Source of the DNA: Uranotaenia lowii
Taxonomy: Eukaryota; Arthropoda; Insecta; Diptera; Culicidae
Assembly: GCF_029784155.1 (NCBI RefSeq)
Contig: NC_073693.1
Coordinates: 339,917,154-339,981,153, forward strand
Direction: 5' to 3'
Length of the DNA: 64,000 nt
Below, piece by piece: positions 23,371-36,600 of the stretch (the stretch's first letter is position 1; each line of letters starts with the position of its first letter). Below the pieces are notes generated by a model. The model was not told where the DNA came from and made no database searches. It worked only from the letters and a program-made list of their open reading frames with translations. Made by a program: the position numbers and the translations under genes.

Positions 23371-24030
23371 AAACATTTTATAGTGTTGGAACCGATCGAA
23401 CCGCCCATTAATTTTTCATTTGAAAAAGTGAAAATTTTATCGACTCTCCAATCTGATTTTTTTTTTTTCAAACTCGAACCAATTTGGTTTTAGCAAGCAT
23501 CATTTCACATTTGTTGTGTTAATAACAACATTTTAATTTTGATTTGATATTTAGAAATTTCTAAGGTGGGGAGAGAGTTATGCTTCTTATAGAGTTATGC
23601 AAATCATATTGAGGATGATTGATTCGTCTACAACTTGTTTGAAGACAAGGATCTCTGTCTTTGAAAAAAAACGGAAAATTGATTGCTGCGTCTAAAATGA
23701 TTGCTTTTTGCATGAATTCACAGGATAAAAGTAAACGATAACTACACAAAAATTCGTAAACATATAGAGTCAAAAAATACAAAAAAAAATGAATTCCATG
23801 ATGCTAAGAGTTTAAAAGCGTTTTTTTTTGTATATACATATAGTTACCCTAACAGTTAAATATTTATTAAAATTATTTTATTTTAATAAGGGTCTTAAAG
23901 CATAAGAAATATCTTTTTTTATTCTAATCAAACTCCTAAAATCATCTTTTAATGATGCCAGCCAGACTTTAGAATTTCCATGCTACGCCCAAACTTAACC
24001 TCCTTTTGCGGTTATAAAAAAGGACAATTA

Positions 24031-24990
24031 GCCAGTTAGGGCCATATAGATACGGATAACTAATTTGGCTGTAACTTCAAAACTACTGATTAGATTCTCA
24101 TAAATTTTTTCATTTAAGAATTTTCTTTTTTTTTTGTTAGATAGTGAACATGTCAAGAAAAAAAATTATTATAATTTTGTTGGTATCTGAAAAATTGAGC
24201 CGAAGGACAAAATTGTTAAACAAAGATGCTATTTTTGAACAAAGATGGTGACCATCCCGGTTAGAATAATGAAATTTCTCTATGTGAGTTAAACTTTGGC
24301 TAGTTTAAAGATTCATTCAAAGTAAACAGTAGTATTAGGTTTTCGATTTGCTATGTCATGAATGGAAATATAAGAACAAAATTTAAAATCATTGATTTTC
24401 TTCTTGAAAACCGTGGTTTTCTTTCACAGAATAATTACATTATATTTATTAAACTGGGCTGATAAGCATAAGCATAACGTACAAGCCGATAAACCTAAGA
24501 TTTTATGCTCAATATATTGAAATTCTATGATTTAATACTAGAGCTGGTCACCCTAGCAGTCTCTTCAGGTGGAAAATAATTTAATTGAACAGAACAGCAA
24601 TATTAATTCATCAAAAATCCTTGATCCTCATGAAAATATAATGATAAAATCATTGAACATTTTTTATATGAACTTTCCAAATAACCAGCTTGGAAAACCA
24701 AGCTCTTTTATTATTTAAATATGAGCTCTCAATCTATCTGCTTTCATATCAATCAAAAGTTTTTCAATGTGACTTATACAGAATGAGTTATCTTTGGTGC
24801 GAAACACACATTTTCAAAGGATTTTTCTACTTTAAGGTCGTTTTCCGAAAACCATAAACATCATAACTCAAAATTTTAAGAGGCATCTTAAAGCAGACAT
24901 TTCAAAATGGCATAGTTTATGAAAATCGGTTCAGTAGTTTTGATTTTATAACCAAAAAAATAATCCCGGTCTAATATTACCCTAACTGGC
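24031..24990. mobile_element. Non-autonomous DNA transposon, TTA target duplication
   Basis: GCCAGTTAGGG at 24031-24041 is the exact inverse of CCCTAACTGGC at 24980-24990, with weaker terminal-repeat similarity continuing for about 15 bp (ATA, CGG). Both outer flanks are TTA (24028-24030 and 24991-24993). A 3-bp TTA/TWA duplication is typical of PIF/Harbinger, so this may be a ~960-bp MITE-like derivative. No transposase frame remains. Confidence 0.65.
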
Positions 24991-25129
24991 TTATTTTCTT
25001 TATGTTTGCAGCTCTAACCGTTTCTAAAATATCGCTTCGAGAAAGTACAGTTCGGGTCTTATAGACCAAACTGAAGATCAAAGTATAAGACTAAATCTCA
25101 GACAAAATTCTCCCATGCTCAGTTTAAAT

Positions 25130-26602
25130 CAGGGATGTTCAAACACTTTTAATTAGGAACTCTTTGGACGAGATGCATTGAAAATTAAATGTACGTCATA
25201 ATAGTTTGCCGAGCTTTATTTTTTATGACGACAAATTCTTGAGAAATACAAAACTGAAAAATAATAAACTAAAGGGATTCATGTAATTGACTAAAAACTT
25301 TTTTAGTGAAAGATACCGGGATTAAACAAGCCTAAATTGAATAGGTTCATCACTAAATCTTGATCATTTTTCAATAACTAAAATGTTTCAATTGATTTGA
25401 AATGTTTAGGCACAAGACAACAGAATTCACATTTCCCTGAAGTGCAAGGAATTTAAAGAACTGATTTTGAATTATTCGGGGGCGCTGAATCCATATATTA
25501 AATTTTTGTCAGTTCTAATTTTCGACATAACTTTTATATAATTATTGACCAAATGTTCAACTTTCCCAAAGACTGTGAGTTATTTTGAATTCTGAACAAA
25601 AAAAAATGTTACGGCAGTTTTCATTTTGTTACTTTTTTCCAAACCCGCAAAAAACAGGCATTTTGAAAAAAAAATTACAGAATAATTAAACCTAATTTAA
25701 TATCTGATATATTAAAAACCATTAGACAAATCATTTCGCAGTTTTCAACGTAATTTTGGATGAATTAAAACCTTTAATAAGTTTCTTTAATGATGTCATC
25801 AGAAGAAGTTGTAACATTATTTTTTTGGAATTTCTATAAATTGTAGAATTAAATTTTTTGAAACGTTGTATCTCTGATTCAAGAAGTTCTTGCCAAAATC
25901 TGAGTCCTTGATTGAAAGAAGTGTAGTAAGTGTAGTGTTAAGTAAAATCAGCTTTTGGTTTTTATGTAGTTTTGTTGGTTTATCAGTTATGAAAGATAAA
26001 TTTTACCTAAAACTGATCGATTTAAAAATGACCACACGCAAGTGATAGACAAAATCTGGTCAATGTTTTGAATTCAGGAAAGTCATACAAAATCGGTATT
26101 TGAAGCAAAGGCACCACAAATGATGTTTCCCTGTGTAATCGTTACAAATTTTTTGGGTTAAATCACAAAATAGCAGATTTTGTTTAGTCTTCAGATATAA
26201 CTTTCAATCAAGAACAAAAATATTTCACTTCATCATACAATTTAAACTTTGCACAAAACAAAATATATAATGAGTTAACTTACTCATATATTACGTTTTT
26301 TCCATTGAAGTAAATTGCAACCATGCTTTAAAAAGAACTCAATGCAGAGCTTAAATCCTACATGATAAAAAGTCAACAATCTGGATGATTAATGGACAAA
26401 TGCAACTGCAAACAAGTGACGTGTATTTATGACCAAGCTATATTTTTTTTTGTTTAGTGGGACTGCTTTTTTATTATTATTAACAATTTATCGAAGAAAA
26501 AAAAATCGAGAAATAAATTTAATTTGAGATAAGGTTTACGGGCCGCACAAATATGTCTCGAGGGCCGCATACGGTCCGCGGGCTGCAGGTTGTTCATCCC
26601 TG
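25130..26602. mobile_element. Non-autonomous hAT element, 1.47 kb
   Basis: The left end CAGGGATGTTCAAAC (25130-25144) and right end GGTTGTTCATCCCTG (26588-26602) are inverted. The flanking octamers GTTTAAAT (25122-25129) and GTTTATAT (26603-26610) match at 7 of 8 positions, the 8-bp target duplication expected of hAT. The subterminal GGGCCGCATACGGTCCGCGGGCTGCAG (written here as two motifs: GGGCCGCA near 26562 and GTCCGCGGGCTGCAG near 26574) is also typical of hAT-derived repeats. The interior is AT-rich without a transposase frame. Confidence 0.85.
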
Positions 26603-27261
26603 GTTTATATCATAAGCACGGATCGGCACAGCCTAATTCACAGTTCATTACGATTTCCAAACGAAACGTTAATTGAAGTTCTTGAAATTTATACATTAAA
26701 TGATCGAAAGTTAAAATAACATATTAGAAACATTTTTTCTGCTAGATTTTTCAAGATAAAACTTGTAAAATTTTGGGGCATAAAACATTTTAAAATATCT
26801 TCTATCTATTTTTAACGATACGATACTTTTGAAGCTTGTTTATAGGAGGTGTGTCTCCTGTTTCCTCATCTACATATATTCCTCGTGCATCTGAACAAAC
26901 AAACGAAGAACCGTGACCACAGGTTTGAGATTTCCAAAGAATCAAAGTCATGTCAAAGTCATGAGAAATCTCGCAGGCTAAAATATGAATATTCTACACA
27001 TAAAAAGGTGGTATGTAGATTTACGGTTTATTTTAAAAACGTTAAAATTGCGTTTTGGTTACTCAACTATTAGGGTTTTCTCACATACGGAGTTTTAATG
27101 TACCTAATGATATTTTCTTTGGAATGATACATTGAATCTCACAGACGAATTCTTTTTACGAATATTTTCAAAATATATTTTTTGAATATTCCGCACACGC
27201 TAGAAATTATTGAACCATTTATGTTTCAAAAATAACCATTTTTGACCTTTTCCCGGGAAAT

Positions 27262-27300
27262 GTCATTTTATGAGTTCTCCATGAGAAGTCATAAAATGAC
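27262..27300. repeat. Short hairpin
   Basis: GTCATTTTATGA (27262-27273) pairs perfectly with TCATAAAATGAC (27289-27300), with TTCTC/GAGAA pairing inside. Nearby TGGTTATTTTTCAACCGA occurs at about 27323 and again at about 28374, suggesting one old repeat family across this kilobase. Confidence 0.6.
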
Positions 27301-27529
27301 TTCTAGGGGAGAAGTTCGAATATGGTTATTTTTCAACCGAATGAGTTTCTAGCGGAGAAGTTGAAAAAAAGGTTATTCTTTAACCGTTTTTTTAAGAGCT
27401 GCTGTGTAATTAGCAGATTTGGAAGAGTTTCTAGTACAATTTTCATTAAAATCTCCGGTTTCGATTCAGTATTCCTATTTATTTAAACAAATACACTATA
27501 GCATCAAAAGCCCCTCTCCTCCCACTACT

Positions 27530-28260
27530 ACCGAATTAAAATGAAAAAATATATAAAATAACGCCGGTGCCGGACAACGCCGGAAGTGGCGATACGCCTT
27601 GATGATATTTTGTTGATGAAAGTGGTCAAAATATCAATGTCTTCAGTGCTGTTCGTTCACGGGGGGGTTAGATTTTTATTTTTGACTGGCGGGTGATATT
27701 TTTGAAGCAGTCCAGCACGTTCCAGCTTCTTCCGGGTGGTGAAATTGCAGTCGGAAGAGTATCTTGTATTTTCGCACCAATACCTAAAACAAAAATATTT
27801 TATTAGGTAACCAAACTTTCCATCCTCGGAAGGATTCAAAAGTATTCTAAGGAATGTTTAAACTTACCGGAAGTGTGATCCGGGTTCTCCTTTTAGGATA
27901 TTTCAATATACCTGACAGTACGAGGACCATGCAGCTAGCAAGCGACTGCGGTTGATTATAATTTAGGTGTTTCTATTGAAACTTCATGCGGGGTCATATC
28001 TCATCGGTATCCTGAAATTTAATTTTATTTGTTTATTGTGAGGTAGCAATTTGACTTATTTATATTAAAAGATGAAGTTAGATGAATATTTATATTAAAA
28101 TATTTACCTTTGATAACCACCAATAGATTCGATGTGTTCCGACCAGGACCGATTTAATCTCGAACTCGATCTATAGTTTCGCGGAATGATGGAGTTTTGA
28201 AAAACGCGTTCGTCTGTAAATTGGCAATTTTCAAGATGGCTACGATAGGAAAACCAAATT
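27530..28260 (-). other. Possible spliced remnant with two short GT-AG introns
   Basis: On the - strand, TATCAAAG|GTAAAT (exon end 28108) and AAATTTCAG|G (exon start 28011) frame a 96-nt intron; TTCCG|GTAAGT (exon end 27868) and TTGTTTTAG|G (exon start 27783) frame an 84-nt intron. Both sizes are normal for insects. Reading across the second junction gives ...SHFRYWCENTRYSSDCNF..., open to LTPP-stop at about 27657, but a stop lies 14 codons upstream in the middle exon and no ATG is in frame. It could be a gene relic, a non-coding transcript, or chance. Confidence 0.25.
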
Positions 28261-28679
28261 ATTCAAACATTTTGTGGTTAATGCTCAAGAACTACAAAAA
28301 TGGTTAAAATTTGAGAAGGAAAAATTCTTAAAAAATAACCATATTGGCAGTTTTTGGGCTAAAGCCATAAAATGGTTATTTTTCAACCGAAAATGTTTAA
28401 ATGAAAATGAGCGTGCAAGCAGACTTATGCAAAAAAGAAGTACTTCAAGCATGTTTTCAGTTTAGCGGGAAACCCCGCTCACTAAAAAAAGAAGGTTGAG
28501 AGCGTGATTTTTCTAGTAACAATAAAACAAATGTTTTTTTTTTCAAAGTTCCGGTTGGGTTTAGGTTTAACCCAACTACTTTACCAAATTCAGTAAGATA
28601 TAAGATTCATAGACTAAACAGAGCATCGATAGGAGAACCATGTTGATACCAAGAAAATAAAATATTGTACTTCGAAACA

Positions 28680-31600
28680 CTGCCGTTTGTCACGTTAACT
28701 ATTTCGGTCGCCTTCCACGAGATTCAGGTCACATTTTCTAAACATCCCTCCCCGATGTTGTCGTTAAAAGTCGCTAGAAATCACGCCCTTTTCTAGTTCT
28801 GTTTGGTGGAACGGTTCTCAGTCACCAACGTCGAAAAGCCGTCGGCAGTTTTCCGTTTCAAAACCGAAATCGGCTTGGCAAATGTAGTTCAACAGAAGCG
28901 TGAATTACTCCACTACCAACATTCATTGAACACCGAAGACGACGAAAATGCCGGAGCGCAAGGCAAGGAGAAGGAACAAAAAAAAATCAATCAAAATATG
29001 TATTCAACAGAAGTAGGTAGAAGCGAAAAAAGCTGGTGGATGGTACACAAACACACGTTTTTGCTGCCTGCTACTCTTCAATCGAAGTAGGTGCCGATGT
29101 CCGATACCGTACGACGACGACGACGACGTGATGGAAGACTGCTGCTACCGCTTGCTGCTTCTCGTCGTAGTACGGATGACCTTTGTTGCTCTGTGGATGG
29201 CATGGAAGACATGCACCAGGCCTACTACTTCTGGAACGGAATCGGTAAAGCACCACCACCAAAAGGTGGGCCTCTACTGTAACCGATTTTACATCTCGGT
29301 CACCAATACTGTTAAGGTGCTGTAACAGAGTTGAATTGAAGTATTTTGGTAAAGCATCGCACAGCAATGCGATGTGACACGGTTGTGTCGTGCAACGTCA
29401 CTTCTCTTGGAGAAGTGTATCGCTCTGTTCCCCTCTGAATTTTCGATTTTTTTCAGTGTATTAGTGAGTGAGGGGAAACTGGTTTGACCAGTTTTCAGTC
29501 GTTCGAACTCTGCTGTATCGATAAAAGAGTGTTTTTTCGTGAGAGTTGTCGCATGATTTTATTCAAAGAGCGTAAACGTGCTTCGTTCGATCGGGTCGAA
29601 GTAAATTTGATGAAAACGGTGTTGTTTTCATCTGTTTTGTTGAGGGATATTTTCTTATGCTCGCAGTAGTCGCAACAACAACGGATTTCGGCTTTTGTTC
29701 GGATGTTGTTTTTGGCTTGCCGAAAAGCGGAAAGGGTGCTGGTGTGTTCGGGAGTTCGCATATATGGAAAGACGAACTAAATTTACTCTTAACAAAAGCG
29801 CGCACTTTTCTCGCAATCCCCGAAAGGTGTTTTGGCCCGGTTAAGAGAAAAATGTATATCCAGAGGAAAGCATGCTGGGCTAAAAATAGCTCCCTACACA
29901 CTTCACTCAGTTTGCTTACATTACTTGAATGAAGAGTTTAATTATAGCTTTCCTTCGGTTTAACGCATCTGTCATGTTTCCGGCTCACTATTTAGTCGGA
30001 AACGATAGAGTTCAGAGAAAAATCGTCGTCTCCTCGACAGAACAAAGGAAAATTTACCGACGGGAGTGGTACACTTGCTTCGTGTGGTGTCACCAAAGTT
30101 CGCCGCTCTGATTGGTCAACGAATCGGAGAGATCGGAAAAAATTGTCGTCGTCGCCTGCTGCTATCTTTGGATTGGAAGGACATTCTGAACGAAGAAAAA
30201 ATGTCAACCCCCAGTCAGAGAGCAGAGTGCGTTCTCTTTTTGTCATCCAAGGAAGCCGTCGTCCGCTAGAATGGGAAGGCGCGACAATCGGGAAAGGAAA
30301 AACCAACGCCTTCTTTGCGCTTTCGGGTTAAAAAGCTAAAATCGTGTGTCACCAAAAGTCGGTGGCACTCATACAGTCTCACAGCTTCGGGTTTGTCATC
30401 TCGGAGCGAATGTCACCCGAATATTCGAATGTGTCACCAAATATATAGATATTCTAGGGAGAAGGACAGAGAAACTGCGCGGCGTTGCTTCTGCTATATG
30501 TTGGTGTTTGTGGTCACCCAGTAGATGTCTCCTAAACCGGTCGCCGTGAGAGGATCTTTGCGGAAAAGTTCGGGAAGAAGCATCAGCAAAATCCACAAGA
30601 ACCGGAGAGGCGTGACAAGAATGTTTTGTGTCCACCACGCTTATTCGATATAGCGAGTTTGGGTTTTTTTTTTCTCCCGCTCCCGCCTCCTTCTTCCGGG
30701 AGGCTTCTCACTCACACACACCGAGCGGAAAGCCAACAATCGTGTGACACTCTCCGTCGTAAGCCGGCGCCTTTAAATAAATATTATTTTGTGTCGTTCG
30801 CCTGCTGTCCTTGGGCTCCGTCATCCTCCTCCATCCAGAATTGACTTTGTGTATGTGTCACCCACCCCAACGATCTGGATGAGATCAGTTCATGCTCTCG
30901 CTGGCTCTCCTCACTGTGGGATTGTCACTCTCTTCGTATTTATCCTGGTCTTCGCTTTGACACTACACATGACGGAAAAACCACAATACTCTCGACTCGA
31001 CTCGATTCTACCTTGGTCCAAACGACCAAGAGATGTCTCCCCCTTGTTTGGTTCTTGGTATTGGTAGTCAACCGAGTCCGGCTGACGAGGGATTACCAAG
31101 TGAGGCGGCACGGAATGGCACGGCGACAAAGTGAGAGCGAGCGCACACAAAGTGTCATTTGCGATATAATAACGACCACACCGCACATTGTGTGTCACCT
31201 CCCGGTCGTCGGACAAAGACAGCCTCTGCTATCCCTTGTATTCCGTGCATGTATACATAAACATATCGTCGCCGTGTCCGATGTCATAGCGCGTTCGTGT
31301 GGCCTAGCCTGCTTTGCTCTGGCTCTGGCGACAACTACACGACAAATACGACGACGACATCTACTTTACTTTGATAGCGGGACGGCACCGCTTGCTGTGA
31401 TGCCGTGCAGTGAATATGCTTGTTTGAGTGTGGTTGGTGACGCCTACTTTTTTAAATTTTAAGATGAGAATCTCCCTTTGGTGTGTGGTGGGTGACCGAC
31501 GACGACTCTCCTTCTTCTCCGTTGTCGTTGCTTTTCTGCATCTCCACCACCCTTCGCTTCATTCGGATGCTGTGCGGAGACAATTTTCAAGATTTGTCCT

Positions 31601-32500
31601 TGCCCGGCTGCTGCTGCTGCTCTCCACAGGACAAAGGAAGAAAACCGCTCCCCAACGCTCGGCCGATTGTGTCTCCAACACAAAGTCTTCCGGAGAAGTG
31701 GGCGTTGATATTTCCCGGGAAAATCGATCCCCGAGTTTATTGTACCGTACGTACCCAGTACATAGCTGGACGACCAGCAGCAGCCGGACCTCGAAGCAGC
31801 CTGGACTTCTCGGTGCTTTATTGGTCAACCCCGAGAAAAAGGGTTATCACTCTGGCTGGTGTGGTGTCCTGTCGTTGTCCAAATAAATACATAAACAACA
31901 ACGGAATCCGGAACGTTGTAGCATCATCCGGGCGCAGCCAACCGGTACATAGCGCCCTCTACCAACCCAGAAAAGAGGAACGGAAAGACAGTGGAGTGGA
32001 CAGAAGACGGGAAGACGGTGGGTCTTATCTCCTGGTCCCAGGGCGCTTTTGCCGGTCCGGTGAATTATGGCCCTTTGCTGCTCCTGACGGACGTAAACTT
32101 CACAAAGTTGGAACGATACAACTTTACTGCTGCGGGTGAAATACTTTAAGCGTGTAAGCTGCTTCCTCTCTTTTTCCATTTCATGCCATCCTCCCCTCTA
32201 CTGTAGGAGTATGAAGAACGGGTTACAGAATCGATTTATCACTGTTGCTGCTGCTTCCGTATGCCTTGAACCATCATAGCGGGAAGCATCCGGGAAAGGT
32301 CCTTTTGGATAGGAGTCCGTTTTTTGCCGCAGAGGAAATGGAAGTGACAAGATTCATGGTTGCATCTCCCGCGCATTTTTTTCCTTACGAAGATAATCCT
32401 GATGGGGATGATTTTCATTTTATTACTCTACGCGCGAAACTTCGTTCGACTCTCTGAACCCTGAGAGGTGCTGCTGCTGATGCGGGCTCAGCCGGAGTGA
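28680..32500. other. GC-balanced, possibly regulatory intergenic block
   Basis: Marked rise in GC and complexity relative to both flanks. Many overlapping open frames of 60-218 codons occur on both strands, none with a recognisable domain, and they read through simple motifs (GAC and CTG runs). TGTCACC heptamers are clustered on the + strand at 30088, 30347, 30411, 30432, 30856 and 31193. Short ACG/GTC microsatellites occur at about 29110 and 30147. The block resembles promoter/enhancer DNA of a distant gene more than coding sequence. Confidence 0.4.
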
Positions 32501-33315
32501 TTGACGTTTCGATTTCCCGGAGACGAAGATGGTTCCGGTCGATGGATTTTGTGAGCTCTAGCTGGGGAGATCGGATTCTGGAATGTCATCTTATGTTAAA
32601 TTAAGTTGTCTTTTCTTATTGGAGACACTACTCTTGACATGTTTAATCAATTTTATCAAAGCAATAATTTTGTACCTGTACAAAATAATTTTGCTAATCT
32701 TTCGATTAAAAGGATAAACCTCTACTCAGCATTCATAATCCGGAATTTTTCCGTTAAGTGCTTCCCCGTAAAGTCTGATTTTTAATAGTTCTCTACCATG
32801 AATCAAAGTTGACGCGGTTAATCATAAAAAAATTAGGAAAAAATAAATAAATATGGGCTATCCGTAGATATAAAAATGTCCAAATTTAAACACACTAAAA
32901 AAATAATCCATTTCAATTTCTCTGAAAATCCAGAAAGCCTATTGAAAAATATATTTTTACGTTGTTAGAGTTTCCTGTTGTCTTTAAAGCTCCATAGGGT
33001 TAACAAACATCTGCGTAAAGCGGTTGTGAGAGGTCGATACGAAATGACCTTTTGGTATGGTTTGTTTAAACTTTCCTTGATTTTTCTTTCTTTGCTTTAC
33101 TCTTGATTGTGTGGTTTTTTCTCTATGTATGGGCTTAGTTTATGGGAGGCAAGAGGATTGATATTAATTTTTTTTCTTACATTTATATCTTTTTATTAAG
33201 TCTTTTTACCTTTTTCTCATTTAAAGATTGAAATTAAAAAATTGTGGCCCGAAGGAAATCAGAAAATCGAAACTTAAATTTTGGTGCTAAGTGACTTAAA
33301 AATTCATAAAATAAA

Positions 33316-33465
33316 AAGTCGAGATCTGATGTTAACAAGAAATTTTTTTTTTTAGTAAAAATCGACTTTCTGGGAAATTGGCCAGTTTTCCAAAAAACGG
33401 TCCCAGAAAGTCGATTTTTAGGGTAAAATATTTTCTTCGAGCTACCATCAGATATCGACGTTTCA
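33316..33465. repeat. Long imperfect hairpin with a perfect 20-bp core
   Basis: TAAAAATCGACTTTCTGGGA (33356-33375) pairs perfectly with 33401-33420. Outside that core, TCGAGATCTGATG (about 33319-33331) pairs imperfectly with CATCAGATATCGA (about 33447-33459). It looks like a palindromic MITE or a foldback sequence and lies 220 bp left of 9-bp array 3. Confidence 0.8.
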
Positions 33466-33680
33466 TGTATTTCGTAGATAGTAGACATAGAAATAAAAAT
33501 TTCCAGTTTTTTGGACAAATCGACTGAAATTTAAATCAAACAGAATATCAAACTATTGACTTTTTTTAATTACCAAGCCAAATTCACAACATAATCGAAA
33601 TTATATTGTTAAAGAAACTTAAACTAGTCGTAACTTGAGATCTGTTTCTGAATTCTGATGAACTTCCCAGATTCATATAA

Positions 33681-36600
33681 AAAAATGACAAAAATGACAA
33701 AAATGACAAAAATGACAAAAATGACAAAAATGACAAAAATGACAAAAATGACAAAAATGACAAAAATGACAAAAATGACAAAATGACAAAAATGACAAAA
33801 ATGACAAAAATGACAAAAATGACAAAAATGACAAAAATGGCAAAAATGACAAAAATGACAAAAATGACAAAAATGACAAAAATGACAAAAATGACAAAAA
33901 TGACAAAAATGACAAAAATGACAAAAATGACAAAAATGACAAAAATGACAAAAATGACAAAAATGACAAAAATGACAAAAATGACAAAAATGACAAAAAT
34001 GACAAAAATGACAAAAATGACAAAAATGACAAAAATGACAAAAATGACAAAAATGACAAAAATGACAAAAATGACAAAAATGACAAAAATGACAAAAATG
34101 ACAAAAATGACAAAAATGACAAAAATGACAAAAATGACAAAAATGACAAAAATGACAAAAATGACAAAAATGACAAAAATGACAAAAATGACAAAAATGA
34201 CAAAAATGACAAAAATGACAAAAATGACAAAAATGACAAAAATGACAAAAATGACAAAAATGACAAAAATGACAAAAATGACAAAAGTGATAAAAAATGA
34301 CAAAAATGACAAAAATGACAAAAATAACAAAAATGACAAAAATGACAAAAATGACAAAAATGACAAAAATGACAAAAATGACAAAAATGACAAAAATGAC
34401 AAAAATGACAAAAATGACAAAAATGACAAAAATGACAAAAATGACAAAAATGACAAAAATGACAAAAATGACAAAAATGACAAAAATGACAAAAATGACA
34501 AAAATGACAAAAATGACAAAAATGACAAAAATGACAAAAATGACAAAAATGACAAAAATGTCAAAAATGACAAAAAGGACAAAAATGACAAAAATGACAA
34601 AAATGACAAAAATGACAAAAATGACAAAAATGACAAAAGTGATAAAAAGTGATAAAAAATGACAAAAATGACAAAAATGACAAAAATGACAAAAATGACA
34701 AAAATGACAAAAATGACAAAAATGACAAAAATGACAAAACGACAAAATGACAAAAATGACAAAAATGACAAAAATGACAAAAATGACAAAAATGACAAAA
34801 ATGACAAAAATGACAAAAAATGACAAAAATGACAAAAATGACAAAAATGACAAAAATGACAAAATGACAAAAATGACAAAATGACAAAAATGACAAAAAT
34901 GACAAAAATGACAAAAATGACAAAAATGACAAAAATGACAAAAATGACAAAAATGACAAAAATGACAAAAATGACAAAAATGACAAAAATGACAAAAATG
35001 ACAAAAATGACAAAAATGACAAAAATGACAAAAATGACAAAAATGACAAAAATGACAAAAATGACAAAAATGACAAAAATGACAAAAATGACAAAATGAC
35101 AAAAATGACAAAAATGACAAAAATGACAAAAAATGACAAAAATGACAAAAATGACAAAAATGACAAAAATGACAAAAATGACAAAAATGACAAAAATGAC
35201 AAAAATGACAAAAATGACAAAAATGACAAAATGACAAAAATGACAAAAATGACAAAAATGACAAAAATGACAAAAATGACAAAAATGACAAAAATGACAA
35301 AAATGACAAAAATGACAAAAATGACAAAAATGACAAAAATGACAAAAATGACAAAAATGACAAAAATGACAAAAATGACAAAAATGACAAAAATGACAAA
35401 AATGACAAAAATGACAAAAATGACAAAAATGACAAAAATGACAAAAATGACAAAAATGACAAAAATGACAAAAATGACAAAAATGACAAAAATGACAAAA
35501 ATGACAAAAATGACAAAAATGACAAAAATGAAAAAATGACAAAAATGACAAAAATGACAAAAATGACAAAAATGACAAAAATGACAAAAATGACAAAAAT
35601 GACAAAAATGACAAAAATGACAAAAATGACAAAAATGACAAAAATGACAAAAATGACAAAAATGACAAAAATGACAAAAATGACAAAAATGACAAAAATG
35701 ACAAAAATGACAAAAATGACAAAAATGACAAAAATGACAAAAATGACAAAAATGACAAAAATGACAAAAATGACAAAAATGACAAAAATGACAAAAATGA
35801 CAAAAATGACAAAAATGACAAAAATGACAAAAATGACAAAAATGACAAAAATGACAAAAATGACAAAATGACAAAATGACAAAAATGACAAAAATGACAA
35901 AAATGACAAAAATGACAAAAATGACAAAAATGACAAAAATGACAAAAATGACAAAAATGACAAAAATGACAAAAATGACAAAAATGACAAAAATGACAAA
36001 AATGACAAAATGACAAAAATGACAAAAATGACAAAAATGACAAAAATGACAAAAATGACAAAAATGACAAAAATGACAAAAATGACAAAAATGACAAAAA
36101 TGACAAAAATGACAAAAATGACAAAAATGACAAAAATGACAAAAATGACAAAAATGACAAAAATGACAAAAATGACAAAAATGACAAAAATGACAAAATG
36201 ACAAAAATGACAAAAATGACAAAAATGACAAAAATGACAAAAATGACAAAAATGACAAAAATGACAAAAATGACAAAAATGACAAAAATGACAAAAATGA
36301 CAAAAATGACAAAAATGACAAAAATGACAAAAATGACAAAAATGACAAAAATGACAAAAATGACAAAAATGACAAAAATGACAAAAATGACAAAAATGAC
36401 AAAAATGACAAAAATGACAAAAATGACAAAAATGACAAAAATGACAAAAATGACAAAAATGACAAAAATGACAAAAATGACAAAAATGACAAAAATGACA
36501 AAAATGACAAAAATGACAAAAATGACAAAAATGACAAAAATGACAAAAATGACAAAAATGACAAAAATGACAAAAATGACAAAAATGACAAAAATGACAA

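Noticed and set aside
29498..29560. Core promoter with TCAGTC initiator
   Set aside because: TCAGTCGTTCG looks initiator-like, but no downstream promoter element at the required spacing and no TATA box were found. Not strong enough to call.
31483..32139. 218-codon frame on the + strand in GC-balanced DNA
   Set aside because: Overlaps several equally long frames on both strands, is rich in S/R/C/P and has no recognisable domain. It fits chance in GC-richer DNA.
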